Shown piece after piece: positions 34,789 through 42,518 of a DNA stretch of 64,000 nt. The stretch is from NCBI GenBank assembly GCA_024235915.1, contig JACKLO010000025.1, positions 17,663 to 81,662 on the forward strand, given 5' to 3'. The translations under genes and the position numbers were made by a program. Numbering within the stretch: the stretch's first letter is position 1; each line of letters begins with the position of its first letter. Source of the stretch: Burkholderiaceae bacterium (lineage in GTDB: Bacteria > Pseudomonadota > Gammaproteobacteria > Burkholderiales > Burkholderiaceae_C). Under the pieces are notes generated by a model. It had not been told where the DNA came from. It saw only the letters and a program-made list of their open reading frames with translations, and made no database searches.

Positions 34789-35979
34789 TCAGCGCCGGCG
34801 CAGCACCAGGCCCTTGAGGTAGTCGCCTTCCGGGAAGAACAACGTGGCGGCGTGGTCCGGCGCCGCGTGCAGGCGCTGCAGGATGTCGGCGTCCACGCCC
34901 GCGTCCATGGCCGCACCGGCCACGATCTTGTGGAACAGGTCGGGCGCGATGCCGCCGGAGCAGGAAAAGGTCAACAGCAGGCCGCCCGGCGCCAGCAGCG
35001 GCAGCGCCAGGCGGTTGATGTCCTTGTACGCCCGCGCTGCACGGTCGGCGCTGGCCGCCGTGGGCGCGAACTTGGGCGGGTCGAGCACGATGGCGTCAAA
35101 ACGCTCGCCGGCGGCCAGCGCGTCGCGCAGGAAGCGGTTGGCGTCGCCTTCCACCGTGCGGCTGGCGGCGGCGTCGAAGCCGTTGAGCCGCACGTGCTCG
35201 CCCACATGCGCCAGGGCCGGGCCGGAGGAATCGACGCTCGTCACCTCACGTGCGCCACCGGCCAGCGCCGCGATGCTGAAACCGCCGGTGTAGCTGAAGC
35301 AGTTCAGCACCCGCTGCGCGCCGAACTGGCGCACCAGGGCCGCAAAGCGGGCCCGGTTGTCACGCTGGTCCAGGTAGTAGCCGGTCTTGTGGCCGCGGGC
35401 CACGTCCAGCGTCAACCGCCAGCCGTGTTCTCGGATCGTGACGCCCGTGTCGTCCGGCTCGCCACCCCCACGCAGCCAGCCGCAGCGCTCCTCCAGGCCT
35501 TCCATCTGGCGCACGGCGGCGTCGGAACGTTCATACAGGCGCGTGCAGCCGGTGGCCTGCAGCAGCGCGTCGGCGATCGTCTCGCGCCAGCGCTCGACCC
35601 CAGCGGCGCCGAACTGCGCCACCAGCGTGTCGCCATAGCGGTCCACCACCAGGGCCGGCAGGCCGTCGGCCTCGGCGTGCACCAGGCGCAGGCCGTCGCT
35701 GTCGATGGCCAACGCCTGACGCGCAGCCACGGCGGCCTGGATGCGGCGCGCAAAGAAGGCGTGGTCGATCCGCTCGGCCTCGTCGAAGCTCCAGGCCCGC
35801 ACGCGGATGCGGCTGGCCGGGCTGAAAGCGCCCCAAGCCAGGAAGCGGCCGTCGGCGCTTTCCACGCGCACCGTCTCACCGGCGTCGGCGCGCCCCTTGT
35901 CCACCGCACCGTCGAACACCCAGGGGTGGCGGTGCAGCAGGCTGCGTTCACGGCCGGGCCGCAGGCGAATGCTCTTCAT
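34789..35979 (-). CDS. rlmI: RlmI-like 23S rRNA methyltransferase (class I SAM-dependent)
   Basis: Predicted to methylate 23S rRNA (RlmI makes m5C1962). The 396-residue length equals E. coli RlmI. An N-terminal PUA-like part (RHPWVFDGAVDKG) precedes an EEHD region and a Rossmann methyltransferase fold. It has VLNCFSYTGGFSIAALAGGA (motif I region), SVDSSGPAL, VEGDANRFLR and the catalytic-type DPPKFAPT, plus FSCSGGI. The start is ATG 35979; the stop of a duplicated xerC tail overlaps it as ATGA. It is the last gene of the lpxL-dapF-DUF484-xerC block. Confidence 0.9.
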   Translation of the reverse strand: MKSIRLRPGRERSLLHRHPWVFDGAVDKGRADAGETVRVESADGRFLAWGAFSPASRIRVRAWSFDEAERIDHAFFARRIQAAVAARQALAIDSDGLRLVHAEADGLPALVVDRYGDTLVAQFGAAGVERWRETIADALLQATGCTRLYERSDAAVRQMEGLEERCGWLRGGGEPDDTGVTIREHGWRLTLDVARGHKTGYYLDQRDNRARFAALVRQFGAQRVLNCFSYTGGFSIAALAGGAREVTSVDSSGPALAHVGEHVRLNGFDAAASRTVEGDANRFLRDALAAGERFDAIVLDPPKFAPTAASADRAARAYKDINRLALPLLAPGGLLLTFSCSGGIAPDLFHKIVAGAAMDAGVDADILQRLHAAPDHAATLFFPEGDYLKGLVLRRR

Positions 35980-35981
35980 GC

Positions 35982-36189
35982 TTTGCGCCGGGCGCGCGGA
36001 TGCGCCGCGTCGTAGACCTTGGCCAGGTGCTGACAACGCGCGCCTGCGCGTTGCGTCGCAGGCTCACATCGCGCAGCGATGTGAAGGCGCGTAGCGCCGG
36101 GCCGCAGACAAAATCCAGCTGTCTTCACTTGCGTCGGGCACGGGGGTGCGCCGCGTCGTAGACCTTGGCCAGGTGCTGAAAATCCAGCC
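35982..36189. repeat. tandem duplication of the xerC 3' end
   Basis: Copy 1 is the live xerC 3' end (36128-36189). Copy 2 lies downstream, at 35982-36033 plus 36110-36119. The first 52 bp of the copies match with 5 differences, of which a 33-bp block (36001-36033/36147-36179) is identical. Copy 2 still encodes QHLAKVYDAAHPRARRKA and a stop that overlaps the rlmI start codon (ATGA). That arrangement was probably the ancestral xerC-rlmI junction before duplication. Confidence 0.85.
36034..36109. repeat. REP-like palindromic insert inside the second xerC tail copy
   Basis: A 76-bp segment interrupts the second copy between TGA and AAAATCCAGC. It contains TCACATCG/CGATGTGA with a 5-nt loop, a palindrome around AACGCGCGCCTGCGCGTT and GGCGCGTAGCGCC. 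There is no coding content. It resembles a REP/short interspersed palindrome. Confidence 0.7.
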
Positions 36190-37036
36190 GCGTGTACACC
36201 TGCGTGGTGGCGATGCTGGCATGGCCCAACAGCTCCTGCACTGCCCGCAGGTCACCGCTGCTCTGCAGCAGGTGCGAGGCAAAACTGTGGCGCAGCATGT
36301 GCGGATGCACGTGGGTGGGCAGGCCGGCCTGCAGCGCCAGGGCCTTCAGGCGGCTGCGCACCTGGCTGGCGCTCAGGCGTGCGCCGCGACGGCTGACGAT
36401 CAGCGCCGGTTCGCCCGCCGCCGCCAAGGTGGCCCGCAGCGGCAGCCAGTCCTGCAGCGCCTGCAGCGCGGCCCGGCCCACGGGCACGCTGCGGCGCTTG
36501 CCGCCCTTGCCCAGCACGTGGGCGGTGGCGTCCTGCAGGTCGACCCAGCCGGCCGCGGTAGCCGAAGGCCCGGCATCCAGGCCCACCAGTTCGCCCACGC
36601 GCAGGCCGCAGCCGTAGAGCAGTTCCACCACGCAGTGGTCGCGCGCGGCCAGCGCCGGGTCGTCAGCCTCCGGCGTCTGGTCGGCCAGGGCCACGGCATG
36701 GTCCACCGACAAGGCCTTGGGCAGCGGGCGCCCGGCCTTCGGGGCTCGCACGCCTTCCACCGGGTTCACCTGCAAGGCCCCGGCATGCCCCCACCAGCGG
36801 TACAGACCGCGCCAGGCCGAGAGCTGCTGCGCCAGGCTGCGCGGCGCCAGGCCCTGGCGATGCAGCCGCGCCACCCAGCCGCGCACATGGTGGGGCTGCA
36901 CGGCGGCCAGGTCCACGCCGTCCGCTTTGGCCAGGGCCTGCAGCCGGCCCAGCGCATCGGCATAGGCCTGCAGCGTGCGCGGCGAGGCCCGGCGCTCGAC
37001 ACGCAGGTGCTCGAGCCAGGCCTCGGCGGGCTGCAT
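36125..37036 (-). CDS. xerC: tyrosine recombinase XerC
   Basis: Site-specific recombinase that, with XerD, resolves chromosome dimers at dif. The 303-residue product has an N-terminal core-binding domain and the catalytic set. Arg is in YGCGLRVGEL, Lys in the GKGGKRR hairpin, HxxR in HPHMLRHSF, His in LGHASIATTQ and the nucleophile Tyr in VYT. It is all intact, so it should be active. The gene sits in the conserved betaproteobacterial order dapF-DUF484-xerC, 8 bp after the DUF484 stop. Its 3' end is tandemly duplicated downstream, but the reading frame is unaffected. Confidence 0.93.
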   Translation of the reverse strand: MQPAEAWLEHLRVERRASPRTLQAYADALGRLQALAKADGVDLAAVQPHHVRGWVARLHRQGLAPRSLAQQLSAWRGLYRWWGHAGALQVNPVEGVRAPKAGRPLPKALSVDHAVALADQTPEADDPALAARDHCVVELLYGCGLRVGELVGLDAGPSATAAGWVDLQDATAHVLGKGGKRRSVPVGRAALQALQDWLPLRATLAAAGEPALIVSRRGARLSASQVRSRLKALALQAGLPTHVHPHMLRHSFASHLLQSSGDLRAVQELLGHASIATTQVYTRLDFQHLAKVYDAAHPRARRK

Positions 37037-37043
37037 GCGCAGG

Positions 37044-37718
37044 TCAGCTGATCAGCAGCCGCGACAGCCCGGCGCTGGCGATCTCGCCCACGCGCACCAG
37101 GAACTCCGTGCCCATGTCGGCCGCGTAACGCGTGGGGTCGGGCGAGCCCAGCACCAGCAGGCCGAAGGTGCCATCGGCGCCGTCGCTGCGGTGGTCGCGC
37201 AGCGGGATCATCGCCATCGACGCCGGCTGGTCCAGCCAGCCCGCGGCCTCGAAGCCGGCGTTCAGGCCGCAGTAGGGCAGCGCCAGGCTGGCGGCAAAGG
37301 TGCGCGCGTCGTCGGTCACCGGCAGGGCAAAGTCTTCGCCCTCGAAGCCGGCGGGCAGCGCCCACAGCCGCAGTGCCGCCTGCGGGATCATGAACTCATG
37401 CTGCAGCGTGGACACCAGCACGCCCGGCAGCGTGCGCGGCACCGTGGTCAGGAGGATGGTGCGGATCCAGCGGTGCAGGCGGTCGGCGATGACCACGTTC
37501 TCCTGCCCGTGGCGGATCATCTCGACGATCTTGCGTTCCAGGCCGCGGATGCGCTCGCGCAGCATCTCCATCTGCCGCTCCTGCAGCGACACGGCGCGCT
37601 GGCCGTGCGGGCTGGTGAGCTGGATGCTGGCCAGCAGTTCGGCATGGCGCTCGAAGAAACCCGGCGTCTGGGCCAGGTACTCGGCGATGTCGGCTTCGGT
37701 GATGCCTTCGATGCTCAT
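37044..37718 (-). CDS. DUF484 family protein
   Basis: Cytoplasmic protein of 224 residues, with ATG 37718 chosen over an open upstream frame. The N-terminus has the typical ITEADIAEYLAQTPGFFERHAELL. An arginine/glutamate-rich coiled-coil (LQERQMEMLRERIRGLERKI) follows, then a GAF-like domain (LRLWALP, MAMIPLRDH, FGLLVLGSPDPTRY). The family is almost always next to dapF and xerC, as here, but its function is unknown; a ligand-sensing role is only inferred from the GAF fold. Confidence 0.85.
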   Translation of the reverse strand: MSIEGITEADIAEYLAQTPGFFERHAELLASIQLTSPHGQRAVSLQERQMEMLRERIRGLERKIVEMIRHGQENVVIADRLHRWIRTILLTTVPRTLPGVLVSTLQHEFMIPQAALRLWALPAGFEGEDFALPVTDDARTFAASLALPYCGLNAGFEAAGWLDQPASMAMIPLRDHRSDGADGTFGLLVLGSPDPTRYAADMGTEFLVRVGEIASAGLSRLLIS

Positions 37719-37756
37719 CTCTTTTCCTTGCAGCGCCGCAACATGCGGCCGCTCGC

Positions 37757-38605
37757 TCACAGTTCGATCTCGCCTTCGTACACCGTCTCGGCCGGCCCGG
37801 TCATGCGCACCGCGCCGCCGGCCCATTCGATGCTGAGGCTGCCGCCGCGCAGTTCGGTGTCGACCCGGCCGTCCAGCCAGCCCAGGCGGATGCCGGCCAC
37901 CACCGCGGCGCAGGCACCGGTGCCGCAGGCCAGGGTTTCACCCGCGTCGCGCTCGAACACCCGCAGGCGCACCCGGGTGCGCGACAGCACCTGCAGGAAA
38001 CCGACGTTGACCTTGCGTGCAAAGCGCAGGTGCGATTCCAGCGCCGGGCCCAGGGTGGGCACCGGCGCCGCGTCGACGTCGTCCACGCGCAGCACGGCGT
38101 GGGGGTTGCCCATGGACAGCACCGCCACTTCCACGTCGCGCCCGGCCGCCTGCAGCGGCCACAGCGCGAAGCCGTTCTCCAGCCGCGGCGTCAGGCCCGC
38201 CGGGTCGAAGGGCAGTGCGGCGGGCTCGAAGACCGGAGCGCCCATGTCCACGGTGACACGGCCGTCAGGCTCTTCCGTGAGCTCCAGCAAGCGGTTGACG
38301 GTGCGCACGCGCACCGTGGACTTGTCGGTGAGGCCGTGGCTGCGCACGTAGCGCACGAAGCAGCGCGCGCCGTTGCCGCAGTGCTCCACCTCGGCGCCGC
38401 TGGCGCCGTTGAAGATGCGATAGCCGAAATCGACATCCGGGCCCGGCGCCGGGCCGACGACCAGGATCTGGTCGGCCCCGACGCCGAAGCGGCGGTCACC
38501 CAGGAGCTGCAGCTGCGCCGTGCTCAGCGCCAGTGGCGCGTGCGTGGCGTCGAGCACGACGAAGTCGTTGCCCGCACCCTGCATCTTGGTGAATGGAATC
38601 CGCAT
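37757..38605 (-). CDS. dapF: diaminopimelate epimerase
   Basis: Converts LL- to meso-diaminopimelate for lysine and peptidoglycan. The 282 residues begin MRIPFTKMQGAGNDFVVLD. The two catalytic cysteines are in the EHCGNGARCF region and in ACGTGACA. The gene lies 11 bp after the lpxL stop and 38 bp before DUF484, in a conserved operon. The product acts in the cytoplasm, and the gene is essential in most Gram-negative bacteria. Confidence 0.96.
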   Translation of the reverse strand: MRIPFTKMQGAGNDFVVLDATHAPLALSTAQLQLLGDRRFGVGADQILVVGPAPGPDVDFGYRIFNGASGAEVEHCGNGARCFVRYVRSHGLTDKSTVRVRTVNRLLELTEEPDGRVTVDMGAPVFEPAALPFDPAGLTPRLENGFALWPLQAAGRDVEVAVLSMGNPHAVLRVDDVDAAPVPTLGPALESHLRFARKVNVGFLQVLSRTRVRLRVFERDAGETLACGTGACAAVVAGIRLGWLDGRVDTELRGGSLSIEWAGGAVRMTGPAETVYEGEIEL

Positions 38606-38615
38606 GCCCCGATTC

Positions 38616-39512
38616 TCACGCGTACAGCGGCGGTTCGCCCTCCGGCCGCGTCTTGAAGCGCCGGTGCACCCACAGGTACTGCGCCGGCATGCGCCGGATC
38701 TCGGTCTCGATCCAGGCGTTCATGGTGGCGGCGTCGGCCTCGGGGTCGTCGGTGGGCCAGTGGGTCCAGGGTTCACCGAAGCGCACCCGCCAGCCCTGGC
38801 CACCGGGCAGCATCTCGGCCACCACCGGCTGCACCACCATCTTCAGACCGCGGGCCATCTTCGACGGTGCCGCCAGCGTCGAGGCCGGCACGCCAAAGAA
38901 GGGGGCGAACACGGTCTCGCGGCGGCCGAAGTCCATGTCCGGCAGGTTGAAGAAGGCCATGCGCCGCTTGCGGATGGCGCGCACCAGCGGCAGCGCGCCC
39001 TGGTCGTGGCGCTCGAAGACCTCGCCGCCGCCAAAGCGCAGGCGGCCACGGCGCATGGCGGCGTCGAACACCGGGTTGCTCTGCGCCTGGTAGATGGAGC
39101 CCACCCATTGGGTCTGGAACAGCTGCGTGGCCACGCCGGCCACGTCCAGCGCCATGAAGTGCGGCACCAGCCACATCACCGGCTGCTCGCTGCGCGCGGC
39201 CAGGCCGATGTCGCCTTCCACGTGGATCAGCCGCTTCAGCCGTTCCGGCGGCGCGTACCAGAGCAGGCCGCGCTCCAGCAGGCTGCGGCCCAGCCAGCCG
39301 AAGTGCTCGCGCACCAGGGCCTCGCGTTCGTCGCGGCCCATGGCCGGGAAACACAGTTCCAGGTTGCGCCGCGCGATGCGCCGGCGGCTGCCGCCCAGGC
39401 GGTAGAGCAGCGCGCCGAAACCTCGGCCCACGGCGGCCTGCACGCCCAGCGGCAGCCACTGCAGCAGCCACAGCGCGCCGAGCAGCAAATGGGCCATCAG
39501 GCGCCCCATCAT
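38616..39512 (-). CDS. lysophospholipid/lipid A acyltransferase, LpxL/HtrB family (copy 1)
   Basis: Inner-membrane acyltransferase of 298 residues. An N-terminal membrane anchor (LLLGALWLLQWLPLG) is followed by the family pattern: NLELCFPAMGRDER, VPHFMALDVAG (His plus acidic residue in HxxxxD form), and MAFFNLPDMDFG with a C-terminal RRMPAQYLWVHRRFKTRP. It transfers a secondary acyl chain in lipid A synthesis. A second member lies immediately upstream; such tandem pairs precede dapF in many betaproteobacteria. Which acyl position it uses is unclear. Confidence 0.87.
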   Translation of the reverse strand: MMGRLMAHLLLGALWLLQWLPLGVQAAVGRGFGALLYRLGGSRRRIARRNLELCFPAMGRDEREALVREHFGWLGRSLLERGLLWYAPPERLKRLIHVEGDIGLAARSEQPVMWLVPHFMALDVAGVATQLFQTQWVGSIYQAQSNPVFDAAMRRGRLRFGGGEVFERHDQGALPLVRAIRKRRMAFFNLPDMDFGRRETVFAPFFGVPASTLAAPSKMARGLKMVVQPVVAEMLPGGQGWRVRFGEPWTHWPTDDPEADAATMNAWIETEIRRMPAQYLWVHRRFKTRPEGEPPLYA

Positions 39513-39588
39513 GCCGGCCTCCGCCGGGCCGCCCCAAGGTGGCGGGCAGCCCCCAAGATGGGCAGCGAACGAAGTGACCGCGGGACCC

Positions 39589-40431
39589 TCATTCGCTGGG
39601 CCCCTTGTAGCGGAAATAGCTCCACAGGTACTGGCTGGGGCACTGGCGGATCACCGCCTCCATCGACGCGTTGATGGCGGTGGCCGCGGCCACCTCGTCG
39701 GCGTCTTCCGCCGGCGGCTGCGCCAGGGGCTGCGCATGCACCACGTAACCCCGCCCGCGCGGCAGCCGTTCACACCACAGCACGGCCAGCGCCGCGCCGC
39801 TCTGGCGCGCCAGGCGCACCGCCAGCGTCATCGTGAAGGCCGGCTGGCCGAAAAACGGCGCCCACACGCCCATGCCCTTGGGTGGTACCTGGTCGGGCAG
39901 CATGCCCACCGTCTGCCCGGCCTTCAGCGCCCGCAGCAGCTGGCGCACGCCGGCCACCGAAGCGGGCGCTGTCATCAGCCCCGGGCGGGCGCGGGCCGTT
40001 TCTTCCAATTCGCGCACGAAGGCATTCTCGGCCGGCCGGTACAGCGCCGTCATCGGCCAGCGCTCGCCGAACCGCTCCGCATAGGCCTGCGCCGCGACTT
40101 CGAAGCTGCCCAGGTGGGGTGTCAGCAGCACCAGGCCGCGGTTGGCCTCGAGCAGGCCGGCGAGCCAGGCGTCGCCATCCCAGCGCACGGGGTCGGCCAG
40201 GGGCCGGCCCGGCGGGCGCAGCCACAGCCGCGGCAGCTCGGCGATCATGCGGCCGGCCTCGGGCACGGCGGCACGCACGGTGTCGGCCCCCTGCCCGGCC
40301 AGCGCGGCGTTGTCGCGCATGCGCTGCCGGTAGCGGCGAGAACCCCACCAGGCCAGCCACCCCAGCATCGCCCCCAAGGCGTGCAGAAGCCACAAAGGGC
40401 GCCGGCCCAGCCAGCGCAGGAAAGACATCAT
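39589..40431 (-). CDS. lysophospholipid/lipid A acyltransferase, LpxL/HtrB family (copy 2)
   Basis: A 280-residue paralogue of the downstream gene. It has an N-terminal membrane anchor, LLTPHLGSFEVAA (catalytic H and E spaced as in HxxxxE), LPDQVPPKGMGVWAPFFG, and the terminal CPSQYLWSYFRYKGPSE. This copy carries the more canonical LpxL motifs. It starts at ATG 40431, divergent from metK with a shared ~150-bp region. The gap of 76 bp to copy 1 suggests co-transcription. Confidence 0.87.
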   Translation of the reverse strand: MMSFLRWLGRRPLWLLHALGAMLGWLAWWGSRRYRQRMRDNAALAGQGADTVRAAVPEAGRMIAELPRLWLRPPGRPLADPVRWDGDAWLAGLLEANRGLVLLTPHLGSFEVAAQAYAERFGERWPMTALYRPAENAFVRELEETARARPGLMTAPASVAGVRQLLRALKAGQTVGMLPDQVPPKGMGVWAPFFGQPAFTMTLAVRLARQSGAALAVLWCERLPRGRGYVVHAQPLAQPPAEDADEVAAATAINASMEAVIRQCPSQYLWSYFRYKGPSE

Positions 40432-40437
40432 GCTTCT

Positions 40438-40443
40438 TATAAT
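40438..40443 (+). promoter_or_regulatory. -10 box candidate for metK
   Basis: TATAAT stands out against the GC-rich background about 140 bp upstream of metK and just past the divergent lpxL start. No clear -35 is visible at 17 bp spacing. Confidence 0.45.
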
Positions 40444-40582
40444 CGGCGGGTCGCCGAGTTAAAGGACAACTTGCGGGGCGACGGCGCAAAGCCCGCTTTG
40501 CGCTGCAAATACCGCTAAAGCGTTCGCCGCACTCCAGGCAGCCCGGGTTGGCGACGCGACACTGCAACCTCTGGAGTCTATT
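40444..40582 (+). other. possible structured metK leader
   Basis: A ~140-nt untranslated leader precedes metK. It holds a perfect hairpin (GCGCAAAG/CTTTGCGC with a 4-nt loop, 40484-40503), flanked by further G/C self-complementary segments (GGCGGGTCGCC near 40445). It does not match the SAM riboswitch patterns I know. It may be an attenuator or an undescribed element; no open reading frame of interest lies in it. Confidence 0.35.
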
Positions 40583-41764
40583 GTGGCGAACGATTTCCTC
40601 TTCACCTCCGAATCCGTCTCCGAAGGCCACCCCGACAAGGTGGCCGACCAGGTGTCGGATGCCATCCTCGACGCGATCTTCAAGCAGGACCCCAAGAGCC
40701 GGGTCGCCGCCGAGACGCTGACCAACACCGGCCTCGTGGTGCTGGCCGGCGAGATCACCACCAACGCGGCGGTCGACTACATCCAGGTCGCGCGCGACAC
40801 CATCAAGCGCATCGGCTACGACAACACCGAGTACGGCATCGACTACAAGGGCTGCGCGGTGCTGGTGGCCTACGACAAGCAGAGCAACGACATCGCCCAG
40901 GGCGTGGACCACGCCAGCGACGACCACCTGAACACCGGCGCCGGCGACCAGGGCCTGATGTTCGGCTACGCCTGCGACGAGACGCCCGAGCTGATGCCCG
41001 CGCCGATCTACTACGCGCACCGCCCGGTGGAGCGCCAGGCCCAGCTGCGCAAGGACGGCCGCCTGCCCTTCCTGCGCCCGGACGCCAAGAGCCAGGTCAC
41101 GATGCGCTATGTGGACGGCAAGCCGCACAGCATCGACACCGTGGTGCTGAGCAGCCAGCACAGCCCCGACCAGAGCGAAACCGCCACCAAGATGAAGGCC
41201 AGCTTCATCGAGGCGGTGATCGAGGAGATCATCAAGCCGGTGCTCCCGAAGGAATGGCTGCAGGACACCAAGTACCTGATCAACCCCACCGGGCGTTTCG
41301 TGGTCGGTGGCCCGCAGGGCGACTGCGGCCTCACCGGCCGCAAGATCATCGTCGACACCTACGGCGGCGCCTGCCCGCACGGCGGTGGCGCCTTCAGCGG
41401 CAAGGACCCGAGCAAGGTGGACCGGTCCGCCGCCTACGCCACGCGCTACGTGGCCAAGAACGTGGTGGCCGCCGGCCTGGCGCGCCAATGCCAGGTGCAG
41501 GTGGCCTATGCCATCGGCGTGGCGCGGCCGATGAACGTGACCGTCTACACCGAAGGCACCGGCGTCATTCCCGACGACGAGATCGCCAAGCTGGTGATGG
41601 CGCACTTCGACCTGCGCCCCAAGGGCATCATCCAGATGCTGGACCTGCTGCGCCCGATCTACGAGAAGACGGCGGCCTACGGCCACTTCGGCCGCGAAGA
41701 ACCCGAGTTCACGTGGGAGAGGACCGACAAGGCAGCTGCGCTGCGCGCGGCTGCGGGCCTGTAA
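40583..41764 (+). CDS. metK: S-adenosylmethionine synthetase
   Basis: Makes SAM from methionine and ATP. The 393-residue protein starts at GTG 40583, with GGAG 6 nt upstream of it. It has FTSESVSEGHPDKVADQVSDA (cited to 20), GAGDQGLMFGYA, the P-loop GGGAFSGKDPSKVDRS-type segment, and DLRPKGIIQ. The length is standard. It functions with the SAH-controlled methionine synthase in the methyl cycle. It is divergent from the lpxL pair, and the next gene downstream is the convergent toxin. Confidence 0.97.
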   Translation: MANDFLFTSESVSEGHPDKVADQVSDAILDAIFKQDPKSRVAAETLTNTGLVVLAGEITTNAAVDYIQVARDTIKRIGYDNTEYGIDYKGCAVLVAYDKQSNDIAQGVDHASDDHLNTGAGDQGLMFGYACDETPELMPAPIYYAHRPVERQAQLRKDGRLPFLRPDAKSQVTMRYVDGKPHSIDTVVLSSQHSPDQSETATKMKASFIEAVIEEIIKPVLPKEWLQDTKYLINPTGRFVVGGPQGDCGLTGRKIIVDTYGGACPHGGGAFSGKDPSKVDRSAAYATRYVAKNVVAAGLARQCQVQVAYAIGVARPMNVTVYTEGTGVIPDDEIAKLVMAHFDLRPKGIIQMLDLLRPIYEKTAAYGHFGREEPEFTWERTDKAAALRAAAGL

Positions 41765-41846
41765 GGCCCCGAGCGAAGCGAGCTTGGCGGTTCTCGGGCG
41801 CCGGCCGAAGCGGCGATCGGGCGCCCCGTTGGCCCGCGCCAGCGGC

Positions 41847-42140
41847 CTAACCAGCGAAGCCGGCTTCGCGCTGCGCCCGCAAGCCGAGGACCACGACCAT
41901 GTCGTCCAGCGGGTCGTAGCGGTAGAGCGCCACGTACCCGCGGCCGCCCTGCCCGATGACCAGTTCGCGGCGGGGTGGTTGGGCCGCTCGCCCGATGAGC
42001 GGGTGTCGCTGCAGCAGCTCCAGCGATTCGAGGAGGTCGGCGACACGGGCCGCGATGTCGTCGGCCTCGTGGGCCTCAAGGTGGGCAACGATGCGGTCGA
42101 GGTCGCGCAGGAAGCCGGCCTCGTAGTGCAGCGCACTCAC
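41847..42140 (-). CDS. RelE/ParE-family toxin
   Basis: A 97-residue toxin with the ParE/RelE pattern. The N-terminus is FLRDLDRIVAHLEAHEADDIA. The central motif is HPLIGRAAQ-P-RRELVI, then GYVALYRYD, ending with DDMVVVLGLRAQREAGF. ParE members poison gyrase and RelE members cleave mRNA; which applies is not resolved here. It starts 4 bp inside the antitoxin stop (ATGA), so toxin translation is coupled to antitoxin. Confidence 0.85.
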   Translation of the reverse strand: MSALHYEAGFLRDLDRIVAHLEAHEADDIAARVADLLESLELLQRHPLIGRAAQPPRRELVIGQGGRGYVALYRYDPLDDMVVVLGLRAQREAGFAG

Positions 42141-42469
42141 CCGTCGCCCAGGCGGCGCGCGGATGCACGCAGGCGCTTCAGTTCGTCGGCCGTCATCCTG
42201 CTCGCCACCGGCGGGGTCGGCTTCTCGCCGCGCGCCAGGGCCGTGGCGTAGGTGCGCACCGCTTCCGGCGAGTGGACCTCACCGGTGCGCAACATGCGCT
42301 TGAAACGCCGCGCAGCCTCGGCCTCGAAGTCCAGGCGCTGTTCCTCCTGCTCGGCCGCACGTGCCACCGCGTCGACCATGAAGGCATGCGCCGAACTGCC
42401 GCGCGCGGCGGCGACCTTCTCGATGCGCTCGCGCAGGTCGTCCGGCAGGCGGATGGTGGTCGTGCTCAT
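42137..42469 (-). CDS. ribbon-helix-helix (CopG-type) antitoxin
   Basis: A 110-residue antitoxin, with ATG 42469 chosen because MSTTTIRLPDDLRERIEK is the canonical RHH beginning; the frame is open to 42499. The C-terminal half (PVASRMTADELKRL) should wrap the toxin. RHH antitoxins bind their own operator; the palindrome at 42501-42518 lies 32 bp upstream. It shares strand and compactness with the upstream restriction-modification gene. Confidence 0.85.
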   Translation of the reverse strand: MSTTTIRLPDDLRERIEKVAAARGSSAHAFMVDAVARAAEQEEQRLDFEAEAARRFKRMLRTGEVHSPEAVRTYATALARGEKPTPPVASRMTADELKRLRASARRLGDG

Positions 42470-42500
42470 GCGGGTCGGCTCCAGGTCGTGCCCGAACAAT

Positions 42501-42518
42501 GTAGCACTGTTGTGCTAC
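42501..42518. promoter_or_regulatory. palindromic operator of the toxin-antitoxin pair
   Basis: GTAGCAC and GTGCTAC arms (42501-42507/42512-42518) flank a 4-bp centre. The right arm includes the stop codon of the upstream restriction-modification gene. It is a probable autoregulatory site for the RHH antitoxin. Confidence 0.7.

Noticed and set aside
35982..36189. Target-site duplication of an insertion sequence
   Set aside because: The duplicated unit is far too long for a normal target duplication, and no transposase is present.
41765..41846. Terminator after metK
   Set aside because: Direct rather than inverted repeats of GGGCGCC, and no T-tract.
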